The notes: a model not told the origin generated them from the sequence alone. A DNA stretch of 64,000 bases from Deinococcus metallilatus (GCF_004758605.1 NZ_CP038511.1:124001-188000); one strand, 5' to 3'; counted from the stretch's first letter, positions 50,055 to 62,220 are shown. Numbers and translations: made by a program.

Positions 50055-51232
50055 CTTGGGAACCCCCGAAAACCATCACGAAGGAAGTCAAAGGTCACAC
50101 GAACCTCAACGAATTCAACACGATTCGGCTCTGGGTGGCGGCTGGGGGACGATGCGAGATTTGCAACGACCTTCTCACTGAGAGCCCTATGACGTTCGAG
50201 CCGTTGAACCGTGCTGAGAGGGCACATATTGTCGGTCAGGGCGGGCCGAAAGCCCCACGTCACCATCCTATCGATTCACGCCAGAAGGCTGATTCCATCG
50301 ACAACATTATGCTGCTGTGCTTTGATTGCCACCATGAGATTGACTCGCGCCCCAATGACCCTAAGTTCTCTACAGAAGCTTTAAAAGGGATTAAACAGCA
50401 GCATGAAGAAAGAATCTGGTACCTGACAAGCTTGAAACCTAAGCGTACCCACATCGTAGCGTTCAGAACATATATTCAACAAACTCAAAGTGAAGATGCC
50501 CAACAGCAGGTGACAAACCTCGACGCTTCGCAAATGCGTGATGCTGTTCTGCCCGACTTCTTCCCAGATCAGGCAAAGCCTTCACGCTTGACCCTTCCGT
50601 TGACGACAGAGGAATCTCCTGAACATTGGGCTGAGCTGCGGAAGTTGATCACCCGTCGTTGGGCCGGACTTGATCTCGATGACGTTGAACACCTATCGAT
50701 CTTCTGCCTGGGCAAGATGCCAGCCATCGCTTACTTTGGCAGCGTTGTCGGCAGCACTCGACCTTTACGCGTTATGAACGTTCAGGACGGCAGTCCCACC
50801 CGTTGGAAGGAAGCCGCCCAGGTTGCCGACGATTTTACCTATGAAGTCGATTCTCTGCCCGATACAGAAGGAGTGAGTGAAGTCGTGCTTTGCCTTTCGA
50901 TGAGCGGTCTGATCACGACCAGCCAATTTGGCCCGGACGTGCCCACCGATACGCCAGTGATCCACATCCGTACTCCCGAGCGGCATCGACATAAACATTT
51001 TCTCATCGCTGAGAAACAACTGAAGCACTTCAGGCGAGAGTTCTCGCTACTCCTCAGTGCGATCCAAAGTCGTTACGGGCAGAATTGCATCATCCACCTG
51101 CTAATGGCGGCTCCAACTCCTATAGTGTTCGAGGTCGGGCGTCAGCACCAAAAGAATCACCACCCGCCACTGCGCCTCTACAACTGCGTCGGCCACATCT
51201 TCAGCCCCGCCTTCGATCTTAAAAGTTTATAG
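50051..51232 (+). CDS. cap5: CBASS effector Cap5, HNH nuclease-SAVED
   Basis: This 393-residue protein overlaps cap3 (ATGA). The N-terminal HNH domain has RCEICNDLL, RAHIVGQGGPKAPRHHPID and NIMLLCFDCHHEIDSRP, with paired Cys (CEIC, CFDC) for zinc and the catalytic His in AHIV. The C-terminal 230 residues form the SAVED sensor (LSIFCLGKMPAIAYFGSVVG, VSEVVLCLSMSGLI, IIHLLMAAPTPIVFEVGRQ). Cyclic nucleotide binding by SAVED assembles Cap5 and turns on DNA cleavage. The effector is last in the operon rather than first. Confidence 0.9.
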   Translation: MTWEPPKTITKEVKGHTNLNEFNTIRLWVAAGGRCEICNDLLTESPMTFEPLNRAERAHIVGQGGPKAPRHHPIDSRQKADSIDNIMLLCFDCHHEIDSRPNDPKFSTEALKGIKQQHEERIWYLTSLKPKRTHIVAFRTYIQQTQSEDAQQQVTNLDASQMRDAVLPDFFPDQAKPSRLTLPLTTEESPEHWAELRKLITRRWAGLDLDDVEHLSIFCLGKMPAIAYFGSVVGSTRPLRVMNVQDGSPTRWKEAAQVADDFTYEVDSLPDTEGVSEVVLCLSMSGLITTSQFGPDVPTDTPVIHIRTPERHRHKHFLIAEKQLKHFRREFSLLLSAIQSRYGQNCIIHLLMAAPTPIVFEVGRQHQKNHHPPLRLYNCVGHIFSPAFDLKSL

Positions 51233-51368
51233 GATGTCCGTACCTACATGTCCCATGAGCTCTAAAAGACAGCGGACGTCTTAATAGGAGGGCCATCGCT
51301 GCAACTTACATCCGTATATGTAACTGCTCTCGTAACCAGGATATGTTGAATGTGAATAGGAGAAAACG

Positions 51369-51626
51369 ATGAGTCACACTGGCATCACTTTCCCACGTAC
51401 TTTTGCTGTCATGCGTGCGGCCGATACCACAGGGGTCAGCGGCATAGGTCATGTCCTTGACGGCGTGATATTCCACACAGGTCAGGTGGTCGTCTGTTGG
51501 CGGTCTGCGCACGGGAGCATCACAATTTTTGAGAATTGGGCGGCTTTTGATAGTGTTCATTTAAAGGCCCACCCAGAGAACCGCGCGCGCTTGATTTTCG
51601 TTGATGGTGGATTGTCACCCAGTTAG
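51369..51626 (+). CDS. Small conserved-type protein next to CBASS
   Basis: This 85-residue protein starts at ATG 51369 after AGGAG. The body, GVSGIGHVLDGVIFHTGQVV, then VCWRSAHGSITIFENW and ARLIFVDGG, matches a pattern I know from small uncharacterised proteins in actinobacterial and phage genomes ('vSGtGvvAeGv-f-dG-v-lrW'). It lies 136 nt after cap5 and may be a separate unit. Function unknown. Confidence 0.6.
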   Translation: MSHTGITFPRTFAVMRAADTTGVSGIGHVLDGVIFHTGQVVVCWRSAHGSITIFENWAAFDSVHLKAHPENRARLIFVDGGLSPS

Positions 51627-51749
51627 AGGCTGACAAGTATACATTTGAGGTTAATAGGCCTCAAGATGAGTCTGCTGTGAGTCATTGAGTTGGAGCAGAG
51701 GCAGAGACCTTGAAGGAGCGAAGTGCTCTGCACGAAATACCGAACGCCC

Positions 51750-52157
51750 CTAGTCTGCTAGGAGGACGTGATAGTCGGGACTTCGTTGTTTGAGTTCACC
51801 TTTCAAAGTTTGAGCGACTTTGAAGGCGACCTTCTTGCCCGCGGGAATCTGGATGCGCTCGCTGGTGCCGGGGCGCACGCCGGTGCGGGCAGCGGTGTCC
51901 CGCACACTCAGGGTGCCCAGGCCGGGCAGCCCCACGCTCTGCCCCTGGCGGAGGGCCTCGACGATGGTGTCCATGGCCGCGTCCACCCCCTGGGCCGCCT
52001 GCTTCTTCGTCAGGCCGCTCTTCTCCGCCACCTGCTCCACGAGCTGCGTCTTGGCGACCTTGCCGCCGCGCCCGGCGGTCGCCTCGGCGGCGCCGCGTTT
52101 CGGGGCTTTGGCGGCAGCAGGCTTCTTGGCCGGGGCCTTCGTCGACTTTTTCGTCAT
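51750..52157 (-). CDS. HU-type nucleoid protein with Lys/Ala-rich N-terminal tail
   Basis: This 135-residue protein starts at ATG 52157, seven nt after a -10-like CACGAT. The first 35 residues are a basic tail ([20 protein letters not shown]). A complete HU fold follows: [58 protein letters not shown] and [14 protein letters not shown] Lys-rich N-terminal extension is characteristic of Deinococcus HU. It compacts and bends DNA. Confidence 0.92.
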   Translation of the reverse strand: MTKKSTKAPAKKPAAAKAPKRGAAEATAGRGGKVAKTQLVEQVAEKSGLTKKQAAQGVDAAMDTIVEALRQGQSVGLPGLGTLSVRDTAARTGVRPGTSERIQIPAGKKVAFKVAQTLKGELKQRSPDYHVLLAD

Positions 52158-52396
52158 GCCCCGCATCGTGCCTGCCGGACGGCAGAAAGGCAAGCGGGGG
52201 TCAGGCCACGCTGGATGACCGACCCCCTTCCGCCGACCCCTGCCCTCCGGTCAGAGGGTTCCTTCCCCCGCCGCTGGCCCGGGACGCCGCGGAGGGGCTG
52301 CCACGACCCCCGCCCCATCCCCGGCGACGCCGGTCCGTGGCGCCTCACCGGGCTCCGTCCCCCGACCCTGGACCCGGAGAGCGACGCACCTCTGCC
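52158..52396. other. GC-rich intergenic stretch
   Basis: No gene seen between the HU start and the stop of the thioredoxin-like gene. Confidence 0.4.
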
Positions 52397-52873
52397 TCAC
52401 AACAGGCCTTGCAGGTCGCGCACCAGGGTGGACTCGTCGAGGCGTGCGTGAACCACATTCCGCACCCGGCCGCGCCGGTCGATGAACACGGTTGTGGGGA
52501 GCGTCGCGTGGTACTCATGGAAGATCACCACCCCCGGATCGCGACCGGTCAGGACGCCGAAAAGGAAGGGCGCGTCGTAGCAGGCGAGGTCAAGCGGCGT
52601 GACGTGCGCGTGCAGGCTGATCACGGTCAGGTCACGGTCGACATACTCGTCCTGGTAGAGCCGCAGCAACTGGTCGTTGTCCCGGCACACCGTGCAATGC
52701 ACGTCCCCAAAGAGAATGATCACCGCCTGTCCGCGCAGGGCCGAGAGCCGCACGGCCTGACCGTTGATGGTCTGAAACGCGAAGTCGGGGGCCAGCGGGC
52801 CCGGAGGACCCCCGCCGCCCGCCAGAGCACACGTGAACAGAGTGAGGACGACCATCCAGGTGATCCGCCGCAT
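52397..52873 (-). CDS. Secreted thioredoxin-like (TlpA/ResA-type) protein
   Basis: Start ATG 52873 (MRRITWMVVLTLFTCALAGG) after GGAG, giving 158 residues with a signal or lipoprotein-like N-terminus. The thioredoxin fold shows APDFAFQTINGQAVRLSALR, AVIILFGDVHCTVCRDNDQL with the redox pair CTVC, and ATLPTTVFIDRRGRVRNVVH with the cis-Pro region. It likely handles disulphides outside the cytoplasm. Confidence 0.85.
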   Translation of the reverse strand: MRRITWMVVLTLFTCALAGGGGPPGPLAPDFAFQTINGQAVRLSALRGQAVIILFGDVHCTVCRDNDQLLRLYQDEYVDRDLTVISLHAHVTPLDLACYDAPFLFGVLTGRDPGVVIFHEYHATLPTTVFIDRRGRVRNVVHARLDESTLVRDLQGLL

Positions 52874-53098
52874 GCCCATGTCTCCCCCCGCCGCGCTTGA
52901 CCTGGAGTGTACCGGTTGGGCGTCGGGGGCGGTGGGCCGAGGATGAGGAGACCCGGCTCGGTGGCCCCGGGGGAACCTCGACGTCGGGGTCCTCCCGCCC
53001 TCTTCCACTGATATAACCGGGACATCTTCAGACGCGGTCTCACGTACCCTGAGCAGCAGGGATGCAGGTCCGCTGACCCCTTTTGCCCCGGAGGCCCC

Positions 53099-54088
53099 AT
53101 GAGTACCTCGAACCACGTTCTCGCGCTTGTGAAAAGCCACGTCGACCGGGACGATCAGCAGTTCCTGTCGGTGGCCCTGCAGGTCGCGGCGCGCGAGGCC
53201 AGGCAGGGGCACGGCAACGTGGCGCAGGAACTCCGCAAGCTGATCGACCTCGCCCGCTCACGGGAGGGCCTCCCGCCGCCAGCTTCCCCCTCCCCGCTGG
53301 TGTTTCAGCCGCTGCCGCCCAAGGGGGAACTCGCCTCGCTGCTGTCGGTGTCGCACCCGCGCCAGCGGCTCAAGGACCTGGTCCTGCCCGACGAGACGGC
53401 CGGACGCCTGGAGCGGGTGATTCACGAGTACGTGCAGCAGGAACGGCTGCGGGCCTTCGGGCTGACCCCGCGGCGCAAGATCCTGATGATCGGCCCGCCC
53501 GGCAGCGGCAAGACGCTGACCGCGCACGCCCTGGCCGGCGAGCTGGGACTGCCGCTCATGACCCTGCTGCTCGAGGGGGTCATCACGAAGTTCATGGGGG
53601 AGACGGCGGCGAAACTGCGGACGGTCTTCGAGGCGATGGGCACGATGAGGGGCGTCTACTTCTTCGACGAGTTCGACGCCATCGGCGCGAGGCGCAGCGC
53701 GGGCAACGACGTGGGGGAGATTCGGCGCGTCCTGAACTCGTTCCTCCAGTTCCTCGAGCAGGACACCTCCACGAGCCTGATCGTCGCGGCCACCAACCAC
53801 CCGGAACTCCTCGACCCGGCCCTCTTCCGCCGCTTCGACGACGTGATCGAGTACCAGTTGCCCACCCCGGCGGTCATTACCCGCATCCTGAAGAACAAGC
53901 TGGCCCGGTTCGCGCCGCCCAAATTCTCCTGGTCGAAGGCGGCCGCCGCCGCCGAGGGGCTGAGCCACGCCGAGGTGGCCCGGGCCGCGGAGGAAGCCGC
54001 GAAGACGGCCATTCTGGGTGGACGCGAGCAGATCGGGGGCACGGAACTGCTCGCGGCGATTGAGGAACGCAAACTCGCCCGCCGATGA
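53099..54088 (+). CDS. AAA ATPase paired with a subtilase
   Basis: The 329-residue protein starts at ATG 53099 after GGAGG. It has a helical N-terminal domain of about 85 residues and an AAA core: ILMIGPPGSGKTLTAHALAG (Walker A near 131), GVYFFDEFDAIGARRSAGND (Walker B near 187), LIVAATNHPELLDPALFRRF (sensor 1 and arginine finger) and a C-terminal helical lid. It resembles the FtsH/ClpX-like 'classical' AAA clade but lacks a protease domain. The next gene, 34 nt on, is a subtilase that may supply it. Confidence 0.9.
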   Translation: MSTSNHVLALVKSHVDRDDQQFLSVALQVAAREARQGHGNVAQELRKLIDLARSREGLPPPASPSPLVFQPLPPKGELASLLSVSHPRQRLKDLVLPDETAGRLERVIHEYVQQERLRAFGLTPRRKILMIGPPGSGKTLTAHALAGELGLPLMTLLLEGVITKFMGETAAKLRTVFEAMGTMRGVYFFDEFDAIGARRSAGNDVGEIRRVLNSFLQFLEQDTSTSLIVAATNHPELLDPALFRRFDDVIEYQLPTPAVITRILKNKLARFAPPKFSWSKAAAAAEGLSHAEVARAAEEAAKTAILGGREQIGGTELLAAIEERKLARR

Positions 54089-54121
54089 GCTGCCGAGCCG
54101 CTAAGATGCGGGACATCCCGC

Positions 54122-56595
54122 ATGACTGATCCGCGACGCGATTTGAACCACCTCTACCTGGAGGGCCCTGGACAGGCCACACGGTACGAGGTGCAGGGCA
54201 ACGTCAGGGCGCACATCACGCCCCGCGACGACCGCGCCGCGCACGCGGCGGCCCTGGCGGGTCAGCTCGCGCTGGCCAGGCAGGCGCTCTCGGGCCTGCC
54301 CCGGGACCCCGCGTTCCCCGAGGGGCCGCAGGGGCAGTACCTCGACTTCGAACTCACGGGGCGTGACGCGGACAAAGCTCTCCTGCAACGGCTGGAGGGT
54401 CGGCAACAGGGCATCGAGGTGGCCTCGGTCCGGCGGGACCCGGCGACGAACCGCGTGGTCGCGACGGTGGTCGTGCCGCAGGCGGCGGCCGAGGCCTACG
54501 ACCGGCGAATCCACGAGTACGCCAGCGTGGACACTCCCGGCGGAAAGCCCAAACGCGCGTCCCTGGTGACGAACATCGAGGGGATCCGGCACGCCGCCCT
54601 GCGCTCCATCTTCGTCGGGGACGCCGCGTCGCTGCCCGGGCCGGGGGCGGCCGTGTGGTGGGAGGTCTGGGTCCGGCAGGGCGCGGCCGAGGAGTTCCGG
54701 CAGGTCGCGCGGCGGGTGGAACTCACCGTGGCCGGGGAGAGCCTGAGCTTCCCGGACCGGGAGGTGCTGCTCGTGCACGGGTCCTTCGACGCGCTCAGCC
54801 GGATCTTCCTCCACACCGTCGTGATGGCGGAGTTGCGCCTGTCCCGCGACACGCCCGACGTGTTCGTGCGCATGAACAATGCCGAGCAGGCCCAGTGGGT
54901 GGACGAGGCCGCCACGCGCCTTCTGCCTCCCGACGCGTCGGTGCAGACGGCCGTCCTGCTGCTCGACAGCGGCGTCACGCGGCCCCACCCCCTGATCGCC
55001 ACGCACCTGCACCCGAACGACTGGCAGACCTGGCACCCCCACTGGGGACCGGACGACTCCGGGTGGGACGGGCACGGCACCGCCATGTCGGGGCTGATCC
55101 TGCACGGGGACGTCCTCGCCTTTCTGCTGTCGAGCGCGGCGGCGAGGCTCAGTCACCGGCTGGAGTCCGTGAAGATCCTGCCCCCGGCCGGGCACAACCC
55201 CCACCACCTCTACGGGCGCATCACCCAGGACGCGGTGCGGCAGATGGAGGGGACCAACCCCGAGCGGCAGCGCGTCATCTGCCTGGCGGTGACGGCGACC
55301 TTCGACGTGAACCGGGGTCGGCCCACGGCCTGGTCCGCCGCCCTCGACCAGCTCACGTCCGGGGGCGGTGACGAGCCCCAGCGCCTCGCGGTGGTGGCGG
55401 CCGGGAACAACACGCCCGCGGTTCCCGACCTGTTGAGCGACTACCTGGGGTCGGCCGACACCGCGCAGGTGCACAGCCCCGCCCAGGCGTGGAACGTCCT
55501 GACCGTGGGGGCGTACACCGACAAGACCAATCTGCTCGACCCTCGGTACACGGGATGGTGGCCGGTGGCGCCCGGGGGGACCTGTCCCCGACCAGCAGCA
55601 CGTCCGTGCTCTGGCAGGAACAGTGGCCCATCAAGCCGGAGATCGTGATGGAAGGCGGCAACCTGATCGTGAACGGGGGCACCTTCGATGCCAAGCACCC
55701 GGACGTCCGGTTGCTCACGGCGGATTTCGACCTCACGACGGGGCACCTGCGGGACTTCGGGGACACGAGTGCGGCGTCGGCGCTGGGGGCGCGCATGGCG
55801 GCCCAACTCGCGGCGGAGTTCCCGCACTACTGGCCGGAGACGATCCGGGCGCTGATGGTGCACTCCGCCGAGTGGACGCCCGCCATGCAGGCGCGCCTGG
55901 CCGGGTCCCGCCGCCTGGATGTCCGGAACCTCCTGCGTCGGTACGGGTACGGCGTCCCCCAGCTGGAGCGGGCCCGCCGCAGCGCGCGGAACGACCTCAC
56001 GCTGGTCGTCCAGGACGCCCTGCGCCCGTTTGAGGCGGTGGGCAGCCGAACCCGGATGAACGAGATGCACCTGCACCGCTTCCCCTGGTCGGCCATCGAC
56101 ACGGCGGCGCTGGAGGGCCTGGACCTTGAGATGCGCGTCACGCTGTCGTACTTCGTGGAACCCAATCCGAGTGAACGCGGCTACGCCCAGCGGTTCCGCT
56201 ACGCCTCGCACGGCCTGAGGTTTGCAGTGAAAGGCCCGCTGGAGACCGAGGCGGACTTCAAGGCCCGCATTCAGCGTGAGAGCCTGCCCAACGAGGGGAG
56301 CAGCATCCGGGACGCGGGCAACGATCATTGGGCGTTCGGCCCCAGACTCCGGACCTCCGGTTCGATTCACTCGGACCGCTGGCGCGGGGACATCACGACC
56401 CTGCAAGCTTGTGAGGCGGTGCTGGTCTACCCTGTCAGCGGGTGGTGGCGCGAGAAACGGGGCGGCACCCCGCCGTACGTGGACCGCGACGCGCGGTACG
56501 CCCTGATCGTGAGCCTGCGGGCCGTGGAGGCGGACGTCGACATCTACACGCCCATCGCCACGGCCCTGAGTATCCCCGTGGAGACTACGGTGTGA
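54122..56595 (+). pseudogene. S8 subtilisin-like protease paired with AAA ATPase, frame broken
   Basis: From ATG 54122, an N-terminal region of about 270 residues precedes the subtilase domain: QTAVLLLDSGVTRPHPLIA (Asp near 281) and GWDGHGTAMSGLI (His near 318). The frame breaks at a run of six G (55574-55579). One more G gives VAPGGDLSPTSSTSVLWQE and continues to DFGDTSAASALGARMAAQLA, which carries the catalytic Ser. The C-terminal 220 residues are beta-rich. The joined protein would have about 824 residues with the whole triad. No signal peptide is seen, so it acts in the cytoplasm, presumably with the AAA ATPase. Confidence 0.85.
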
Positions 56596-56908
56596 CCGCT
56601 GGGGACCCGACTATCAGGTCGACGTGGAGCGGGACCGGTGGTTTCCCCGGTTGCACCAGGGCGGGCCGTCGGGGTCAACCCGCCTCCTCCGCTGGTTGGG
56701 TCGGGAGCGGCCTCAGGCGAGCGGCCAGTTTCCCACCGGGTTCTGCCCATTGAAGCAGGGCTCACAAGGTCGGTGCGGGCTCTGCCCCACCGCTTCAGGT
56801 CCCCGTCACGCCCGGAGCGCCGAAGGAAGCGGGGAGAGGGCCTTCCCTGTTCAGGCCGCCCCTTCGCGCGGTGTTCTCCGCCGGGCCGGGGCGCACCTGC
56901 TGCGGGGC
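56596..56908. other. Intergenic stretch after the subtilase
   Basis: No convincing gene or signal seen. Confidence 0.4.
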
Positions 56909-57061
56909 TCAGCCCTCGATCAGGCCGTTCTCGATGGCGAACCGGTCGTCCTGCTCGTCCAGCTCCGCTTCCCGGCCCTCGTTCACCAGGCGTTGAATGC
57001 GGGCGGCGCGGTCTTCCTGGGCCGTCTGTTCGGACTGGCCGGTGCGGTCGGGTTGGGTCAT
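56909..57061 (-). CDS. Small acidic protein
   Basis: ATG 57061 gives 50 residues (MTQPDRTGQSEQTAQEDRAA, RIQRLVNEGREAELDEQDDR, ending ENGLIEG). It is strongly charged and helical. It resembles short stress-type proteins, but nothing firm can be said. No strong RBS seen. Confidence 0.4.
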   Translation of the reverse strand: MTQPDRTGQSEQTAQEDRAARIQRLVNEGREAELDEQDDRFAIENGLIEG

Positions 57062-57184
57062 CGTTCCAGTGCAGCAGGCCTGCGTGAAGGCCACCGGCCA
57101 GCGGTCTCAAGGGCGGCTGAAGTTGGCCCATGACGCCCGCCCGGGAGCGTGCCTCCGGACGGGCGCCGGGCCGGGCGTCTCCTT

Positions 57185-58407
57185 TCAATCGGTCGAGGAA
57201 CTCGGCTTGGCCGCAGGACTCGGCGTGCCGCGGGAGAGGAGGGACACGGCGGCCAGGATCACCAGGGCCAGCAGCCCGCCGTACAGGAAGGCGTGGTCGG
57301 GCAGTCGCGCGCTCAGGAGGCTCGCCACCGGGTACGAAAAGGCCCACCACAGGTGACTCCACGCGAAGTGCGCCCCGTACACCCGCCCCTGCGCCGCCTC
57401 CTCGGTGCGTTCGGCCAGCAGCGTCTCGGTCGGCAGGTTCACCCAGTTCTGCCCCACCCCCGCCACCAGCCACAGGATCATCAGCGGCGCCAGGCCCACC
57501 ACGTCCCCCGGCAGGATCGCCAGCGAGGTCAGCAGCGCCCCCGCCAGGATGAAGGTCGTCCTCGGCACCCGCCGCCCCGCCGCCCCCACCGCCAGCGAGG
57601 CGACCGTCGCCCCCAGGCCGTAGAGCGCCATCACCCAGCCGTACTGCGCCTCGCCGAGATTCAGCCCTCCCTGCACCCGCACCACCGTCACGACCAGGAT
57701 CAGCGCGCCCGCGACCGCCGCCACCAGTTCCATCAGGAGCGCGAAGCGGACCGGCGCGTCCCGCCACAGCCGGGCCGTGCCGTCCCGCACGTCCGCGAGG
57801 GTGCTGCGCTCCACCTCCCCCGCCCCGCCCGCAGGCTGGGCAGGGTGAGCACCAGCAGGCCCGCCAGCACAAAGGACGCCGCGTCGAAGAAGAACAGACT
57901 GCGCCCCCCCACGAAGGCGGCCAGGACCCCGGCCAGCCCGGGGCCGACGATGCCCAGCAACTCGGTCGTCGCGCTGGAGAGCGCGAAGGCGGGGCCCGCG
58001 TCCTCGCGCCCAACCACCAGCGGCACGGTGGCCTGGTTGGTGGGGGTGAAGAAGGCCGTCAGGCTGTTGAGCAGGAACATCAGGACGTAGACCTGCCACA
58101 CTTCCCCCACGAAGGGCATCAGGCCGATCACGACCGCGCGGGCGAAGTGGCAGCCCACCAGGATGGTCCGGCGTTCCAGGCGGTCGGCGAGCACCCCGGC
58201 GAGCGGGGAGAACAGCACGAAGGCGGTCACGCGCAGGGTGAGGGCTGTGCCCAGCACGACGGCGGCGTCCTTCTCGGCGAGCTGGTAGGCCAGCAGGGCG
58301 AGCGCGACCCAGGTGAAGGCGTCGCCGATCTGGCTGATCGTCTGGGCGGCGTAGAGCCGGGCAAAGCGGGCGTTGCGCAGCGCGGAGAATGGGGCCAGGG
58401 CGTTCAC
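57185..58407 (-). pseudogene. MFS transporter, frame broken in the middle
   Basis: From ATG 58407 (MNALAPFSALRNARFARLYA) the first half has the MFS signature with six helices (QTISQIGDAFTWVALALLAY, LAGVLADRLERRTIL) up to FVLAGLLVLTLPSLRAG. One extra G in the minus strand (C-run 57823-57826) joins it to GAGEVERSTLADVRDG and the second six-helix half (FALLMELVAAVAGALILVVT, GLGATVASLAVGAAGRRVPR). The whole is about 408 residues, a normal MFS length. Its start overlaps the ArsR stop, so it is probably a metal- or drug-efflux pump under ArsR control. Confidence 0.82.
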
Positions 58408-58769
58408 TGGACGCTTCCCATCACCGTCTCGGTGCCGGGGTGGTCGGGGAGGCCGAGGCGTTCGTGCTGGGCGTGGGAGAAGGCCTCCTGCAGGAGGCGG
58501 GCGACGTGCCCGTCGGCGAGGTGGTAGTACACGCTGGTCGTCTCGCGGCGGGTCCTGACCAGCTCGGCGCTCCGCAAGAGGGCGAGGTGGCGGCTGACGG
58601 TGCTTTGGGGGACGCCCAGGGCCTCGACGAGCTGGCCGACATTGCGCTCGCCGTCCCTGAGCAGCAGCAGCAGTTGGACCCGCAGGGGTTCGGACAGGGC
58701 CTTGAACACTGCGGTGACCCGGCTCAGGTCCTCCGGGTGGGCCGGGCTGGGAATGGCGTGGCGGTGCAT
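58404..58769 (-). CDS. ArsR-family repressor
   Basis: This 121-residue protein has the ArsR winged helix: VFKALSEPLRVQLLLLLRDG, ERNVGQLVEALGVPQSTVSR, HLALLRSAELVRTRRETTSV and YYHLADGHVARLLQEAF. No ELCVCD-type metal Cys motif is present, so the ligand is unclear. It overlaps the MFS gene (ATGA) and should repress this operon from the repeats upstream. Confidence 0.92.
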   Translation of the reverse strand: MHRHAIPSPAHPEDLSRVTAVFKALSEPLRVQLLLLLRDGERNVGQLVEALGVPQSTVSRHLALLRSAELVRTRRETTSVYYHLADGHVARLLQEAFSHAQHERLGLPDHPGTETVMGSVQ

Positions 58770-58775
58770 GCTGCT

Positions 58776-58809
58776 ATCCTAACATCCGTGCTTCCGAATA
58801 TCCGAAAAT
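58776..58809 (-). promoter_or_regulatory. ArsR promoter and likely operator
   Basis: Minus strand -10 TAGGAT (58781-58776) lies six nt before ATG 58769. Upstream, CCGAATAT and CCGAAAAT (58794-58801 and 58802-58809, plus-strand reading) form a tandem 8-nt repeat, a likely ArsR site. Confidence 0.55.
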
Positions 58810-58823
58810 TAGAAACCTGCTCC

Positions 58824-59099
58824 GTGACGGTTCGCGTTCCCCCCGCCCAGATCGTGGGGCAGGTCACTCGCAGCGACGACCCGCGCCTGCCGGTCGGCAT
58901 GTCGGTGGGCCTGCGGCTGGCCGACTTCGAGGGCATCTCCGAGCCCAGCGTCACCGTGGAGGGGGTCACCCGTCCCATCGTGATGCTCGCCCTCGACCGC
59001 CTTCCTGACGGGAGCCAGGACGTGACCTTCGAGCTGTTGGAGGCGTCCTCTTCCTCCCCAGAGCCGGGCGGGAACGGTCCCGACGACCCAGGACCGTGA
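58824..59099 (+). CDS. Small hypothetical protein, divergent from arsR
   Basis: GTG 58824 gives 91 residues: VRVPPAQIVGQVTRSDDPRL, VGLRLADFEGISEPSVTVEG, MLALDRLPDGSQDVTFELLE and a low-complexity tail. Beta-rich; no family known. The start is uncertain because the frame is open further upstream. Confidence 0.42.
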   Translation: MTVRVPPAQIVGQVTRSDDPRLPVGMSVGLRLADFEGISEPSVTVEGVTRPIVMLALDRLPDGSQDVTFELLEASSSSPEPGGNGPDDPGP

Positions 59100-59391
59100 C
59101 CGGTCTCCCCCCGATCGTCGGGGCCGGTCCGTTCAAGTCGGCGTGTGGCTCCGAACCTCATGGACCAGCGCCCTGGCCCACCCGGTCAGCCGGGGTGGAC
59201 ACCCCGGCTGGTGAAGCGTGGAGAATGGCCTGCCCCGGCTGGTGGACTCCCCTGCTCGATGACCAGGAGCCGCGCGGGTCGAAGGGTTGACCCTGGGGAA
59301 CGCCGGGCGTGTGGGAGCGAACTTCCAGGCCACCCCGGCCGGGTTACACGAACTTAACACCTCGCGCCTAGCCTTGCGCCAGGAGGTGGAG

Positions 59392-59843
59392 ATGAACTGC
59401 CGACGACCCATCCCCGCGCCCGCGCCCACCCAGAGTGCGGCCGTGACCCATCCCGGCGCCGCGACACGCCGCGTCCCCGCTGGTGCCCAGTGGCGGCGGG
59501 CGGCCCGGATGCTCCAGGCCCGGCCCGCCCGCCAGGAGTTCGCCCTGACCCGCTCCCCCATCCGGGATGAGGGCGAGACGCCAGGCCCCCGACACTTCGT
59601 GCCCGGACACCGGACCCCCGGCGATCCCATCCTGCCGCCGGGCAGCCATGCCGCGCGCGGGACGTCCTGCCGCCCCGCGCGGGCGCTCGCCCGCTTCGGG
59701 GGCGCCCCTCTCCGCAGGCAGCCTGGCGGCAGGAACCCCTGGATGATCGCGGGCGACACCTCCAGGCACCGGATGGAGGGGGTGAAGGGCCGGTCCGTTC
59801 CACGGGCCCGCGTCTTCTCCACGTCCAAGTTCCGGGGGCGGGC

Positions 59844-59847
<4 letters not shown>
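59392..59847 (+). CDS. Arg/Pro-rich hypothetical protein, doubtful
   Basis: ATG 59392 follows a strong AGGAGG at 5 nt, and the frame ends with ATGA overlap onto the DUF4396 gene. Both support translation. The 151 residues are low in complexity and rich in Arg, Pro and Ala, with no fold signals, so it may be a leader-type or spurious frame. Confidence 0.35.
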
Positions 59848-60635
<788 letters not shown>

Positions 60636-60636
60636 C

Positions 60637-61980
<1,344 letters not shown>

Positions 61981-62220
61981 GCCGCAGCCAGGTGCGGGGA
62001 GCGGGCGGGAGCGTATGAACGCCCGTCCCCCCTGTCCGCTGAGAAAGTCTGGACTGGACAGCCGTGAACCTGGAGGCGCTGACATGGAAGTGGCCCACCC
62101 GTCATTGAGGTTCGGCGGGGTTGAGGACACTCTGCCTGGACAGGTGGTTCTCCCACCCTCATGTCCACTGTCACGAACAGGTGAGGCTTTTCCCGTGCTG
62201 CCCTGGCCGGAAGGACCTGC
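61981..62220. other. Intergenic stretch after the oxidase
   Basis: No gene or terminator could be supported. Confidence 0.4.
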
